Below are positions 1-13,014 of a stretch of DNA of 64,000 bases, one piece after another. The notes below the pieces were generated by a model that saw nothing but the letters and a program-made list of their open reading frames with translations, searched no databases and was not told where the DNA came from. This DNA is from Streptomyces sp. NBC_01275 (GTDB lineage Bacteria > Actinomycetota > Actinomycetes > Streptomycetales > Streptomycetaceae), in NCBI RefSeq assembly GCF_026340655.1, contig NZ_JAPEOZ010000001.1, positions 8,618,001-8,682,000 on the forward strand, given 5' to 3'. Numbering within the stretch: position 1 is the stretch's first letter; the number at the start of each line of letters is the position of its first letter. The position numbers were made by a program, and so were the translations under genes.

Positions 1-1743
<1,743 letters not shown>

Positions 1744-1773
1744 CGGGTGCTCCGCTCCACGTCTGCAACATTG

Positions 1774-1788
1774 CTCGACATCAAGATA
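1774..1788. promoter_or_regulatory. Imperfect inverted repeat upstream of icd
   Basis: CTCGACATCAAGATA reads on the reverse strand as TATCTTGATGTCGAG, a near-palindrome (TCTTGA-TG-TCGAG) about 30 bases upstream of the icd start. It could be an operator or a promoter element. No regulator is assigned. Confidence 0.3.
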
Positions 1789-1973
1789 TCTCGTGATCGG
1801 GGCGGGCTCGACAGGGGTCCGCGGGAGGTTCGCGGGAGGTTCGCTCGCACCTTCGCGGGAAAGGGCGCCGTTCGGGGCAACCGAATGGAGCGTTCCGGTG
1901 GTCAAGAAGGTAGATCCATCACCTCGTCCACCGGGCCGGACCGACCATCCGGCCGCTTCAGCGAAAGCGGACC

Positions 1974-3514
1974 ATGAGAAATCGCACCAGAGTGACGGGC
2001 CCCGCGGCTGCCCTGATCGGCACCGCCGCAGCACTCACCCTCGGGGGAAACACCGCGTATGCCACCGGCGCCGAGGACGATCCGGGCCCCGAGACCCTCG
2101 GCGACCCCGTCTTCCCGGCCCTCGGCAACGACGGCTACCGGGTCTCCGCCTATCACCTCGACCTCTCCTACGACGCCACGACGACCCTCGTCGAGGCCAC
2201 GGCGACCCTGGAGATCCGCACCGACCGGCACCTCACCCGCCTCTCCCTGGACGCCCTCGGCCTGGACATAGGCACGGTGCGCGTGGACGGCCGTACGGCC
2301 GCCTTCGAGCAGGTGGACGAGAAGCTGCGGATCACGCCCGCCCGCCCCCTGGGCGCCCGGTCCCGGGCGACCGTCTGCGTGACGTACACGGCGGATCCGC
2401 GCCGTGTCCTGGCGCACACCGCCTGGGTGCCCACCCCCGACGGGTTCGCCGTCTGTCCCCAGCCGGACTCGGCGCACACCGTCTTCCCCTGCAACGACCA
2501 CCCGTCGGACAAGGCGCACTTCACCTTCCGCATCACCGTCCCCGCCGCCCTGCGCGCGGTGGCGAGCGGCTCGCTGGTGTGCACCGAGGACCTGGCCGGC
2601 GACCGGACCGCGTACACCTACCGCTCCCGCTCGCCGATCGCCACCGAACTGGTGCAGATCACCGTCGGCGACTACGTCGAAAGCAGCGGCAGGGCCCGCA
2701 CGGACTGCCCCTGCGCGACGTCGTCCCCACCGCCCGCGCCGAGGCCCTGGAGCCCGCGCTCGCCCTCACCCCGGGCCTGGTGGAGTGGATCGAGGCACGG
2801 CTCGGCGCATTCCCCTTCGAGACGTACGGGCTGCTGCCCTGCAACTCCGACGACCCCAAGGCCTTCGACTTCACGGGCCTGGAGACGCAGACCCTCACGC
2901 TCTACAAGCCGAACTACCTGCTCCAGGCGGAGCCGAAGATCGGCTCGCACATGATGCACGAGCTGGTCCACTCCTACTTCGGCAACAGCGTCAGCCCGGC
3001 CACCTGGGCCGACCTGTGGATCAACGAGGGCCACGCCGACTTCTACGGGCTGCTGTACCGCTACGAGCGCGGCTGGGCGGACTCCCTGGGCCTGACCACC
3101 TTCGAGGCCCGGATGAAGGACACGTACGCGCGCGGCGACCAGTGGCGGAAGACCTCCGGGCCCGTCGCCGCGCCGAACGCGGCCAACCTCTTCGACAGCC
3201 AGCGCTACCTGGGCGGCGTCCTCGTCCTGTACGCGCTGCGCCAACTGATCGGCGAGGACGCCTTCCACGCCGTCGAGCGGACCTTCCTGGCCCGCCACCG
3301 CGACTCCTCGGCGTCGACCGAGGACTACATCGCCGTCGCCTCGCAGGAGAGCGGCCAGGACCTGTCCGGCTTCCTGCGCGACTGGCTGTACGGCACGTCG
3401 ACGCCGAGGATGCCCGGCCATCCGGACTGGACGGTCACCCCGGTGACGCCGTCCCTCGCCGCCCCGCACAACCGTACGGGCGGCCGCTGGCACGAGAACT
3501 CCGCCACTCTCTGA
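1974..3514 (+). pseudogene. M1-family metallopeptidase interrupted by a frameshift
   Basis: This is a secreted zinc aminopeptidase-like protein split over two frames. Frame one runs from ATG 1974 with a signal peptide (MRNRTRV, hydrophobic stretch, then AYATGAED) and the M1 N-terminal beta-domain, up to VGDYVESSG near 2690. The other frame resumes with GPHGLPLRDVVPT and carries the zinc site HELVHS plus NEGHADF, ending at 3514. Homologues read through this point as one protein of about 510 residues. Restoring one G in the GGG run at 2692-2694 rejoins the frames. It may be a true loss-of-function mutation or a base-calling error in a G run. NEGHA in place of the usual NEGFA is a minor oddity. 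Confidence 0.8.
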
Positions 3515-3547
3515 GGCGGGTCGGCCACCGGCCGGGCCCCTGAGGCG

Positions 3548-4648
3548 TCAGTCGTGCAGGGCGGTCCGCTGTCCGTCCTGCACGGCGTCGTCGGCCGTGC
3601 GCTGCTGCGGGATGACCACCGCTCCCTGCTGCAACGCCACGGTCCGCGTCGGCGCCGGGATGCGGATGCCCTCCTCGCGGTAGCGGCGGTGCAGGCGCTT
3701 CACGAACTCGTGCTTGACGCGGTACTGGTCGCTGAACTCGCCGACGCCCAGGATCACCGTGAAGCCGATCCGCGAGTCGCCGAAGGTGTGGAAGCGGACG
3801 GCGGGCTCATGGTCGGGGAGGGCGCCGTCGACGCCGGTCATGACCTCGGCGACGACCTCCAGGGTCACCCGCTCCACGTGCTCCAGGTCGCTGTCGTAGG
3901 CGACCCCGGCCTGCACCAGGATCGTCAACTGCTGCTCGGGACGCATGAAGTTGGTCATGTTGGTCTTGGCGAGCTGCCCGTTGGGGATGACGACGAGGTT
4001 GTTGGAGAGCGCGCGCACGGTCGTCTGACGCCAGTTGATGTCCTCGACGTAGCCCTCCTCGCCGCTGCTCAGCTTGATGTAGTCGCCGGGCTGGACGGTC
4101 TTGGAGGCGAGGATGTGGATGCCCGCGAAGAGGTTGGCGAGGGTGTCCTGCAGGGCGAGCGCGACCGCCAGACCGCCGACGCCCAGGGCGGTGAGCATCG
4201 GGGCTATCGAGATGCCCAGGCTCTGGAGCGCCACCAGGAACCCGATCGCCAGGACCAGGACCCGGGTGATGTTCACGAAGATCGTGGCGGACCCGGCGAC
4301 CCCGGAGCGGGAGGAGGTCACCGACTGCACCAGCCCGGCGATCACCCGGGCCGCCGACACCGTCACCACGAAGATCAGCAGGACTGTCAGGCACTGGTTG
4401 ACGGTGTGCTGGACGGTCTTCGTCAGCGGCAGCACCGCGCCCGCGGCCGCCGCGCCGCCGGCGATCGCGGCCCACGGCACCACCGTGCGCAGCGCGTCCA
4501 CGACGACGTCGTCGCCGCTCCACCGGGTGCGCTTGGCGTGTTTGGCCAGCCAGCGCAGCAGGGTGCGCGAGAGAAAGGCCGTGAGCAGTCCGCTGGCGAG
4601 GGCGATCCCGGCGATGACGAGGTCGTGCAGGGTCAGCGCGCGGTTCAC
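3548..4648 (-). CDS. MscS-family small-conductance mechanosensitive channel
   Basis: A 366-residue inner-membrane channel of the MscS family, which releases solutes under hypo-osmotic stress. It has N-terminal membrane segments (about residues 8-30, 55-80 and 85-110). These are followed by the Gly/Ala-rich pore helix (ALGVGGLAVALALQDTLANL, about residues 155-175) and the cytoplasmic beta-domain with QPGDYIKL and IPNGQLAKTNMTN. The start is ATG 4648 behind a GGAGGTGA-like site. It is convergent with the M1 peptidase gene. Family call is secure; the stimulus is not knowable from sequence. Confidence 0.9.
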   Translation of the reverse strand: MNRALTLHDLVIAGIALASGLLTAFLSRTLLRWLAKHAKRTRWSGDDVVVDALRTVVPWAAIAGGAAAAGAVLPLTKTVQHTVNQCLTVLLIFVVTVSAARVIAGLVQSVTSSRSGVAGSATIFVNITRVLVLAIGFLVALQSLGISIAPMLTALGVGGLAVALALQDTLANLFAGIHILASKTVQPGDYIKLSSGEEGYVEDINWRQTTVRALSNNLVVIPNGQLAKTNMTNFMRPEQQLTILVQAGVAYDSDLEHVERVTLEVVAEVMTGVDGALPDHEPAVRFHTFGDSRIGFTVILGVGEFSDQYRVKHEFVKRLHRRYREEGIRIPAPTRTVALQQGAVVIPQQRTADDAVQDGQRTALHD

Positions 4649-4861
4649 CGGTCACCTCCGGGACGTCGCTCCGCGGCGAGGGCGAAGACGCCCGCCGACG
4701 GCCGGATGTGAAGTCTCGTCACGTTGCCACCTGTTCGTTTCCGGGATGTGCGGTCGCGCCGGGCCTCGTGAAGGAGACTGCGGCACGACCGTCCATCCTG
4801 CCGTATGCCGCACGGGAGTTCGTACGGGACCGGCCACCCGCCGGACCGGCTCGGGCGCAGC

Positions 4862-6394
4862 TCAGACGATGCCCTCGGCCAGTTCGGCCTGGTCCCGGTC
4901 CGAGCCGTACGCGGCCGCCGTGGGCGTCCCGTACGAACGGCGGGCCACGAACCACCACACCGTGGCGAGGACCAGTACGACGGCCAGCGCTACGGACGCG
5001 TAGTTCATCGTGTCCACCGTCACCGGCGAGGACTGCGGCAGACAGAACAGCACCGTCACACACGCCACCCACACCACCGCGATCCAGCCGACCGGCCTGC
5101 TCCACCGGCCCAGCTGCCAGGGACCCGGCTGGAAACGGTCTCCCGCGCGCAGCCGCAGCAGGATCGGGATGGCGTACGCGGGCGTGATGCCGATGACGTT
5201 GATGGCGGTGACCGCGCCGTACGCGGTCGGGGAGTACAGCGACGGCACGGCCAGGACGGCGGCGACCACGACCGACAGCCACACCGCGGCGACCGGGGTC
5301 TGGGTGCGGCCGCTGACCTTGCGCCACAGGTGCGAGCCCGGCAGGGCCCGGTCCCGGCTGAACGCGAACACCATCCGGCTGGCGGCGGCGACCTCGGCGT
5401 TCCCGCAGAACAGCTGGGCGACGATCACCACGACCAGCAGCGCGCTCGCGCCGTCCGTGCCCAGTGCGTCGAGCAGGATCTGAGCGGGCGGCACCCCGGT
5501 CTCGCTGGCACGGGTCGCGTCGTAGTCCTGGATGGCGAAGGTCAGGCCCGCCAGCAGGACGAAACCGGCGATCCACGACACCCAGATGGAGCGCACGATG
5601 CCCTGCGCCGCGGCCACCGAGGCGTTGGAGGTCTCCTCCGACAGATGGGCCGAGGCGTCGTAGCCGGAGAACGTGTACTGGGCGAGCAGAAGACCGATGG
5701 CGGCCACGTACACCGGGTTGTGCCAGCCGGTGTCGTCGACGAACTCGGTGAACACGAAGGACGGCGTCTGGTGATGGTCGGGGACGATCCACAGCGCGCC
5801 GACGATGACCGCCACCCCGGCCAGGTGCCACCACACGCTGACCGAGTTCAGGACGCTGACCAGCCGGACGCCGAACAGGTTCAGCACGGCGTGCAGCAGC
5901 AGGATGGCCAGGAAGACCAGCATCGTCTTCTCGGGCGTCGGCTCGAAGCCCCACCGGAGGTTGGCGAACGCGCCCGCGAACAGGGCGGCGCCGTAGTCGA
6001 TGCCGGCGATCGCGCCCAGCAGCCCGAGCAGGTTCAGCCAGCCCGTGTACCAGCCCCAGCGCCGGCCGCCGAGCCGGTCGGCCATGTAGTACAGGGCGCC
6101 GGAGGTCGGATACGCGCTGGTCACCTCGGCCAGCGCGAGCCCCACGCACAGCACGAACAGACCGACCCCGGCCCAGCCCCACAGCATCACGGCGGGGCCG
6201 CCCGCGCCCATGCCGAAGCCGTACAGGGTCATACAGCCGGACAGGATCGAGATCACCGAGAAGCTGATCGCGAAGTTGCCGAAGCCGCCCATCCGGCGGG
6301 CCAGCACCGGCCGGTAGCCGAGTTCGCGCAGCCGCTGCTCCTCGTCGGGATGCGGGACGGCGGGCAGAACGGGTGGTTCGGGGGTGCGGGACAT
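4862..6394 (-). CDS. APC-superfamily amino acid/amine permease
   Basis: A 510-residue permease of the amino acid-polyamine-organocation superfamily. The N-terminal cytoplasmic tail (MSRTPEPPVLPAVPHPDEEQ) leads into FGNFAISFSVISILSGCMTL, the first of about twelve membrane segments. ATG 6394 is chosen because GGAGG lies six bases upstream; longer upstream extensions in frame lose the family N-terminus. The DASAHLSEETSNA segment is typical of actinobacterial GabA/choline-type APC transporters. The substrate cannot be read from sequence. It is followed on the same strand by no other gene and preceded by a hypothetical gene 38 bases away, probably co-transcribed. Confidence 0.9.
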   Translation of the reverse strand: MSRTPEPPVLPAVPHPDEEQRLRELGYRPVLARRMGGFGNFAISFSVISILSGCMTLYGFGMGAGGPAVMLWGWAGVGLFVLCVGLALAEVTSAYPTSGALYYMADRLGGRRWGWYTGWLNLLGLLGAIAGIDYGAALFAGAFANLRWGFEPTPEKTMLVFLAILLLHAVLNLFGVRLVSVLNSVSVWWHLAGVAVIVGALWIVPDHHQTPSFVFTEFVDDTGWHNPVYVAAIGLLLAQYTFSGYDASAHLSEETSNASVAAAQGIVRSIWVSWIAGFVLLAGLTFAIQDYDATRASETGVPPAQILLDALGTDGASALLVVVIVAQLFCGNAEVAAASRMVFAFSRDRALPGSHLWRKVSGRTQTPVAAVWLSVVVAAVLAVPSLYSPTAYGAVTAINVIGITPAYAIPILLRLRAGDRFQPGPWQLGRWSRPVGWIAVVWVACVTVLFCLPQSSPVTVDTMNYASVALAVVLVLATVWWFVARRSYGTPTAAAYGSDRDQAELAEGIV

Positions 6395-6432
6395 GACAAA
6401 CCTCCGAAGAAGAAAAAATGGGGGGCCGGGGG

Positions 6433-7428
6433 TCAGGAGCCGGGCTCGCGCGGCGCCGACCGGCTGCGCGTACGGGCCTGGAGGAACAGCTGCACCGCCC
6501 GGGCCCGGTCGCCCGGGTCGGCGGTGCGGTACGCCCAGGGAAGCGGCGTGCAGTACGGGCCGATCGCGTCGAACACCACGGCCGCGTCGGCGAACCGGAG
6601 GGCTCCCCACAGGGCGTGGGCCAGATGGTTGAGGTCGAGCGGGGAGCGCTCGGCGGGGTCGGTGCGCTCGAACCAGGAGGTGCGGGCCGACAGCGCCTCA
6701 CGGGTGGCCTCCTCGGCGACCCAGTGCAGATCCAGCGCGGCTCCGTGCCCGCCGCCGCGCCGGTAGCGCTCCACCCGGACGTACAACGGCAGCACATGCA
6801 GCGCGGAGCCCGCCGGGGCGCGGTCCGCGACCAGGTGCGCGAAGCCCGCCGCCTCCGCCAGCCGCCCGGAACTCGCATGCGCGTACAGGAACTGCAGCAT
6901 GCGGTGGTGGGCCTCGCGGTTGTACGGGTCGCGCCGGCCCGCCTCGGCCAGCAGCCCCCAGGGGCCCGGCGGCAGCGTCGGCTCGGGCGGCGGCGCCCGG
7001 TGCTCGTCCCACAGCTGCTTGTGGTCCAGCTGCGCCAGCGCCAGCAGACACACCCAGGGCACCGGGTCCCGCGGCGCGATCCGGGCGGCGGACTGGCTCA
7101 GATCCCAGGCCTCGATCCACAGTTCATGCGTACGACGGTGACGCTCGCGGTGCGCCCGCAGCGCCCGCTCCACCGCGACCCGGGCCCGCATCACGGTCGC
7201 CGGGACGCTGTACGGGTCCTCCGCGAGCCACGCCCGCACCACGTCCGTGCCGGCCGCCGCCGCGGCCAGCACCTGGGTGCGCTGCGTCCACTGCCACCAC
7301 GGCGTGGTGCGCTCCAGCAGGGTGCGCATCGACAGCCAGCGCCCGGTGCGCAACTCCTGCAGCGCGGCGCGCAGTTCGCCGTCGTGTCCTGCGGGGTCGT
7401 ACGCGGGTCGGGCTCCGTCTCTGGCCAT
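6433..7428 (-). CDS. Conserved hypothetical protein, Trp-rich helical
   Basis: A 331-residue protein I do not recognise by function. It is largely helical, with many Trp, Arg and Ala residues and a TPR/SEL1-like feel in the middle (WVCLLALAQLDHKQLWDEH, about residues 125-145) and later RDPYNREAHHRMLQFLYAHA. There is no signal peptide or membrane segment. It lies 38 bases upstream of the permease gene on the same strand, suggesting one operon. The start ATG 7428 opens the whole alignable frame. Codon bias supports real coding. Confidence 0.75.
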   Translation of the reverse strand: MARDGARPAYDPAGHDGELRAALQELRTGRWLSMRTLLERTTPWWQWTQRTQVLAAAAAGTDVVRAWLAEDPYSVPATVMRARVAVERALRAHRERHRRTHELWIEAWDLSQSAARIAPRDPVPWVCLLALAQLDHKQLWDEHRAPPPEPTLPPGPWGLLAEAGRRDPYNREAHHRMLQFLYAHASSGRLAEAAGFAHLVADRAPAGSALHVLPLYVRVERYRRGGGHGAALDLHWVAEEATREALSARTSWFERTDPAERSPLDLNHLAHALWGALRFADAAVVFDAIGPYCTPLPWAYRTADPGDRARAVQLFLQARTRSRSAPREPGS

Positions 7429-7769
7429 CAGCCGTCCGCCGGCGGGGGAGGAACGGGCGGGACGGCAGGGTGGAGTAACAACAGCCCTCCTCGGGCAGGC
7501 AGTTGAGGAGATCGCGGTGGTCGGCGGTCACTATAGGTGCGCTGACAGCGCATCACACCACGTTTCCTGATCGATCCAACTTGACGTTTCCATACCGAAA
7601 TTGATTGGCCATCAGCCAGTGAAGACCCAGTCCGAGACGGAGTGGGAGGCCGCGTGCGGGGGCCGTTCTGTGCTGGTCGGGGGACGCTTGACGGGATCGG
7701 CGCACGGCGGCAGGCTGGCTCCCGGTGATCGCCCGATCACCGGGAGCCAGTTGGCCGGGAAGGGGCGCG
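7429..7769. other. Divergent intergenic region
   Basis: This 341-base stretch separates the reverse-strand hypothetical gene from the forward kinase operon. I see no gene. It contains a short inverted repeat TGCGCT-GAC-AGCGCA at 7538-7552 and, close to the kinase start, the long perfect inverted repeat listed separately. Confidence 0.6.
7717..7748. promoter_or_regulatory. Perfect 15-bp inverted repeat upstream of FGGY kinase
   Basis: The arms GGCTCCCGGTGATCG (7717-7731) and CGATCACCGGGAGCC (7734-7748) match perfectly around a two-base centre, 21 bases before the kinase ATG. Such a near-spacerless palindrome is more operator-like than terminator-like. It could alternatively form a cruciform or an RNA hairpin in the leader that affects translation. 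Confidence 0.55.
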
Positions 7770-9205
<1,436 letters not shown>

Positions 9206-9209
<4 letters not shown>

Positions 9210-10636
9210 CCGAGGCGTCGGCAGGACCGACCAGCACCCCGGCGGCCCCGACCGCCCCGACGGTGACCGCCGAAGGCCCGCTGCCCCCGCTCCCGGACGA
9301 CACCCCGTACGACGTGGCGGTCGTCGGCGCCGGAGTCGTCGGCTGCGCCGTCGCCCGCGAACTGGCCCGCCACCCCCGGCTCAAGGTCGCCCTCGTCGAG
9401 GCTGAGGACGACGTCGGCCAGGGCACCTCGAAGGCCAACACCGCGATCCTGCACACCGGTTTCGACGCCGTCCCCGGCACCCTGGAGGCACGGCTGGTCC
9501 GCGAGGGCGCCCGGCTGCTCGCCGCGTACGCCGCCGAGTCCGGCATCCCCCTCGAACCGGTCGGCGCGCTGCTCGTCGCCTGGGACGAGGAGCAACTGGC
9601 CGCGTTGCCCCGCCTGTCGGAGAAGGCCGAGCGCAACGACTACCGCGAGGCCCGGCTGCTCGGCCCCGCCGAACTGTACGACCGCGAACCGCACCTGGGT
9701 CCCGGCGCCCTCGGCGCGCTGCACGTGCCCGGGGAGAGCGTCATCTGCCCCTGGACCACCCCCCTCGCGTACGCCACCCAGGCCGTCCGCCACGGAGTGC
9801 ACCTGCATCTCAACTCCCGTGTGGAGCAGGTGAGTCGGGACGAAGGCAGCCATGTGCTCGGCACCGGCCGGGGCGTCCTGCGCGCCCGCCGCCTGGTCAA
9901 CGCGGCCGGACTGCACGCCGACGCCCTCGACCGGCTGCTCGGCCACGACGACTTCACCGTCACCCCGCGCCGCGGCCAGCTCATCGTCTACGACACGTTC
10001 GCCCGCGCCCTCGTCCGCCACATCCTGCTGCCCGTCCCCACGGCCCTCGGCAAGGGCGTCCTGGTCGCCCCCACGGTGTACGGCAACGTCCTGCTCGGCC
10101 CCACCGCCGAGGACCTGGACGACAAGCGGGCCACCCACTCCACCGCCGACGGCCTCGCGGCGCTGCGCGCCCAGGGCGCCCGCATCCTGCCCGAGCTGCT
10201 CGACGAGGAGGTCACCGCCGTCTACGCGGGCCTGCGCGCCGCCACCGAGCACGACGACTACCGCATCACCGCCCACCCCGGCCAGGGCTCCGTCACGGTC
10301 GGCGGCATCCGCTCCACCGGCCTGACCGCCTCCCTGGCCATCGCGGCCCACGTCACCGCCCTCCTCGCGGAGACCGGCCTCGACCTCGGACCGGCCCGCC
10401 CGCTGGAACCGGTCCGCATGCGCGCCCCCCGCCGCGGCACCGACCCGCAGTACGGCGCCCTCGTCTGTCACTGCGAGCGCGTCTCCCGCGGAGACCTCCG
10501 CGACGCCCTCGCCGGCCCGATCCCGCCCCGCAGCCTCGAAGGGCTGCGCCGCCGCACCCGCGCCCGTGCCGGCCGCTGCCAGGGCCACTACTGCGGGGCG
10601 GCCGTACGGGCCCTGTTCGAGGAGGCCCGGGCATGA
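9206..10636 (+). CDS. FAD-dependent glycerol-3-phosphate dehydrogenase-like oxidoreductase with BFD domain
   Basis: A 476-residue flavoprotein of the DAO/GlpA type. The dinucleotide motif VVGAGVVGCAVARELA lies near residues 36-51. The C-terminus has a bacterioferredoxin-associated-ferredoxin-like [2Fe-2S] region with the cysteines of VCHCERV and RCQGHYCG. The protein would oxidise a polyol phosphate (glycerol 3-phosphate by analogy with GlpA) and pass electrons on. It starts in ATGA overlap with the kinase. A proline/threonine-rich N-terminal tail of about 30 residues precedes the FAD fold. Substrate is inferred from the neighbour kinase. Confidence 0.87.
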
Positions 10637-10658
10637 CGGAGTTCGAGGAGGTCCGGAC

Positions 10659-11885
10659 ATGACGGCGCAGCGCCGGGTGGACGTCCTGGTCGTCGGTGCG
10701 GGCCCCGCGGGCCTCGCGGCCGCCGCCCGCCTCGCCGTCGCCGGCGTCGGCCGCGTCGAGGTGCTGGAGCGGGAACGGCAGGCCGGGGGGACGCCGCGGT
10801 ACTGCGTTCACGGCGGCTACGGCACGCTGCTGCACCCGCTGACCGGCCCGGCGTACGCCCGGCTCCTGGTCGCCGGCGCGCAGCGGGCCGGGGCGGTCGT
10901 GCGGACCGGGGTGACGGCCCTGGACTGGGCGGGGCCGCTGGCCCTGCACACCGTCGGCCACGCCGGGCCCGAGACGCTCACCGCGCGGGCGGTGCTCCTC
11001 GCCACCGGCGCCCGTGAACGCCCCCGCGCCGCCCGGCTGGTCCCGGGCACCCGTCCGGCCGGCGTGTACACCGGCGGCGAACTCCGGCAGGCCGTACACC
11101 TCCACGGGCAGCGCATCGGCACGCGCGCGGTCGTGGTCGGGGCCGAGGACGTGTCCTACGCGGCCGCCGCCACCGTACGGACCGCCGGGGCCGCGGTCGT
11201 CGCGCTGGTGAGCGATCTGCCGCGCCCTTCGACCGCCCGGGTACGGGCCGCCGACTCCCGTCTGCGGCAGGGCGTCCCGGTGCTGACGGGCGCCACCGTG
11301 ACCGAACTCCTCGGCCGGGGACGGCTGTCGGGCGTGCGCGTGCGGCACCGGGACGGTCGCACGGCCGTCCTGCCGTGCGACACCGTCGTGTTCACCGGTG
11401 ACTTCGTCCCCGAGCAGGAGCTGGCCCGGCGCGGCGGACTCGCCCTGGACCCCGGCACCCGCGGGCCGGCCGTCGACGGTGCGCTGCACACCTCACGCCC
11501 CGGCGTCCTCGCCGTCGGCAGCGTGCTGCATGCGGTGGAGAGCGCGGCGACCGCCGTCCGCGAGGGCGCCCGCGCGGCCGGCGCCGTGCTGGACCTCCTC
11601 GAAGGCGAGGACCGTCCGGACGGCGTCCCGCTCCTGGTGGACCCGCCCCTGCGCTGGATCGCCCCGAACCGCGTCACCCCGGCCGACCGCCTCCCGTACC
11701 ACCTCCTGCGCCCCACGACCGAGCTCACCCGCCCGGTGCTGCACGTCACCCAGAACGGCCGCCCGCTGCACACGCAACGGCTGCGGAGGGCCGTACCGCA
11801 CAGAAGTCTGCGGCTGGCGGCCGACTGGACGCGGCGGGTCGATCCGAAGGACGGGCCGGTCCGGGTGACGGTCGCCCTCGGGTGA
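10659..11885 (+). CDS. NAD(P)/FAD-dependent oxidoreductase, partner of the GlpA-like protein
   Basis: A 408-residue pyridine nucleotide-disulphide-type flavoprotein. It has the FAD motif LVVGAGPAGLAAAARLA near residues 10-26, an ATGARERPR loop near 115, and a terminal FAD motif GVLAVGSVLHAVESA near 280. It follows the GlpA-like gene by 22 bases, and such pairs resemble the catalytic and electron-transfer subunits of multi-subunit dehydrogenases (GlpA/GlpB, hydrogen-cyanide-synthase-like). ATG 10659 is preceded by GGAGG. An upstream in-frame GTG would run into the previous gene. Confidence 0.84.
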   Translation: MTAQRRVDVLVVGAGPAGLAAAARLAVAGVGRVEVLERERQAGGTPRYCVHGGYGTLLHPLTGPAYARLLVAGAQRAGAVVRTGVTALDWAGPLALHTVGHAGPETLTARAVLLATGARERPRAARLVPGTRPAGVYTGGELRQAVHLHGQRIGTRAVVVGAEDVSYAAAATVRTAGAAVVALVSDLPRPSTARVRAADSRLRQGVPVLTGATVTELLGRGRLSGVRVRHRDGRTAVLPCDTVVFTGDFVPEQELARRGGLALDPGTRGPAVDGALHTSRPGVLAVGSVLHAVESAATAVREGARAAGAVLDLLEGEDRPDGVPLLVDPPLRWIAPNRVTPADRLPYHLLRPTTELTRPVLHVTQNGRPLHTQRLRRAVPHRSLRLAADWTRRVDPKDGPVRVTVALG

Positions 11886-11925
11886 CGGTCGACGCCTTCG
11901 GGTGACGGTCGCCTTCGGACGACGT

Positions 11926-12957
11926 TCAGATGACCTTCAGGCGGACCAGTGCGCCCAGGGTCAACGCGCCCGGGACCAGCGGCAGCCAGACGGTGATGAT
12001 CCGGTAGGCGAGGACGACGGCCGTGGCGAGCGCGACCGGGCCGCCCGCCGCGACGAGCGCCACCACCAGCGCCGCCTCCACCGAGCCGATCCCGCCCGGC
12101 GTCGGCACCAGCGCGACCGCGACCGTCGCCGCCAGATAGGCGACCGCGATGTGCCCCACCGGCACCGGCAGCCCCAGCGCCCGCCCCACCGCCGCCAGCC
12201 CGGCCGCCTGCAGCACCGGGAACGCCAGAGAACCGCCCCACAGGGCCAGCGCCCGGGACGGACGGGTGTGCACCGAGCGCGCCTCGCCGCACGCGGTGCG
12301 CACGAACGAGCACACCGCCGACCGCAGCCGTCGTACGAGAGCGAGCGCGCCCGCCACCACGAGCAGGGCCACGGCGACGGCGGCCAGCAGGGGACCGAGC
12401 ACCCCGTCGGGGAGGAGGGCGCCGAGCCGCAGCGCGTCGGGGAACGCCAGCAGGAGTACGGCCAGCAGCCCCACCCGGGCCACGCCCTCCGCCAGCAGAT
12501 ACAGCGCGAGGGCCGCCGAGGAGCGGGCCAGCGGCACCCCGCACACCGTCATGAACCGCAGGTTGACCGCGCTCGCGCCGAGGCCCGTCGGCAGCAGGTG
12601 GTTGGCCGCGCCCGCCGCGAACTGCGCGGCCAGCAGCCGCCGTCGGGGCAGCCGCTGCACGACCGCGCCCTGCCGGGTGACGGCCGCCGCGACCCAGGTC
12701 AGACAGGTCGCCCCGGCCGCGGCCAGCAGCCACGGCCACTCGGCGGTGCGCAGCTGGCCGAAGCCCTCCGCGAGCACGGAGCGGTGCCGCACCGCGACCA
12801 CGGTGACGAGCAGGAGCGGAAGCAGACAGAGGATCCGGCGGACGGGCACGCGCCGGGGGACACCGGGGAGAGGAACTGCTGTCACATCGGAAGAGGTTCT
12901 CCGCCCGGCGCCAACTGCGGGTTGCGGAAGCGGAGACGGAACGTTACGTACGGTCAT
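11926..12957 (-). CDS. Lysylphosphatidylglycerol synthase transmembrane-domain (UPF0104/YbhN) protein
   Basis: A 343-residue integral membrane protein with about eight hydrophobic segments. The conserved HLLPTGLGASAVNLRF region (about residues 115-130) and VPTPGGIGSVEAALVVALV near the end are hallmarks of the flippase-like domain seen in MprF and the YbhN family. The cytoplasmic aminoacyl-transferase domain of MprF is absent, so it likely moves or modifies lipid substrates rather than charging them. ATG 12957 is divergent from the ABC exporter gene, sharing a 57-base intergenic region. Confidence 0.82.
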   Translation of the reverse strand: MTVRNVPSPLPQPAVGAGRRTSSDVTAVPLPGVPRRVPVRRILCLLPLLLVTVVAVRHRSVLAEGFGQLRTAEWPWLLAAAGATCLTWVAAAVTRQGAVVQRLPRRRLLAAQFAAGAANHLLPTGLGASAVNLRFMTVCGVPLARSSAALALYLLAEGVARVGLLAVLLLAFPDALRLGALLPDGVLGPLLAAVAVALLVVAGALALVRRLRSAVCSFVRTACGEARSVHTRPSRALALWGGSLAFPVLQAAGLAAVGRALGLPVPVGHIAVAYLAATVAVALVPTPGGIGSVEAALVVALVAAGGPVALATAVVLAYRIITVWLPLVPGALTLGALVRLKVI

Positions 12958-12976
12958 CGGGTCCCTCGGATGCTCC

Positions 12977-13007
12977 TTGACCTCAACAACGCTTGAGGTC
13001 CTACGGT
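12977..13007 (+). promoter_or_regulatory. SoxR/MerR-type promoter-operator with 19-bp spacer
   Basis: The -35 box TTGACC (12977-12982) and -10 box TACGGT (13002-13007) are separated by 19 bases, the over-long spacing used by MerR-family activators. Inside the spacer sits CCTCAA-N6-TTGAGG (12981-12998). Both arms and the length match the SoxR box of E. coli soxS; with flanks, GACCTCAA and TTGAGGTC are perfect arms. The -10 box ends seven bases before the exporter ATG at 13015, so the transcript would be leaderless. No MerR-family gene lies in the window. Confidence 0.8.
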
Positions 13008-13014
13008 GCCTGTC

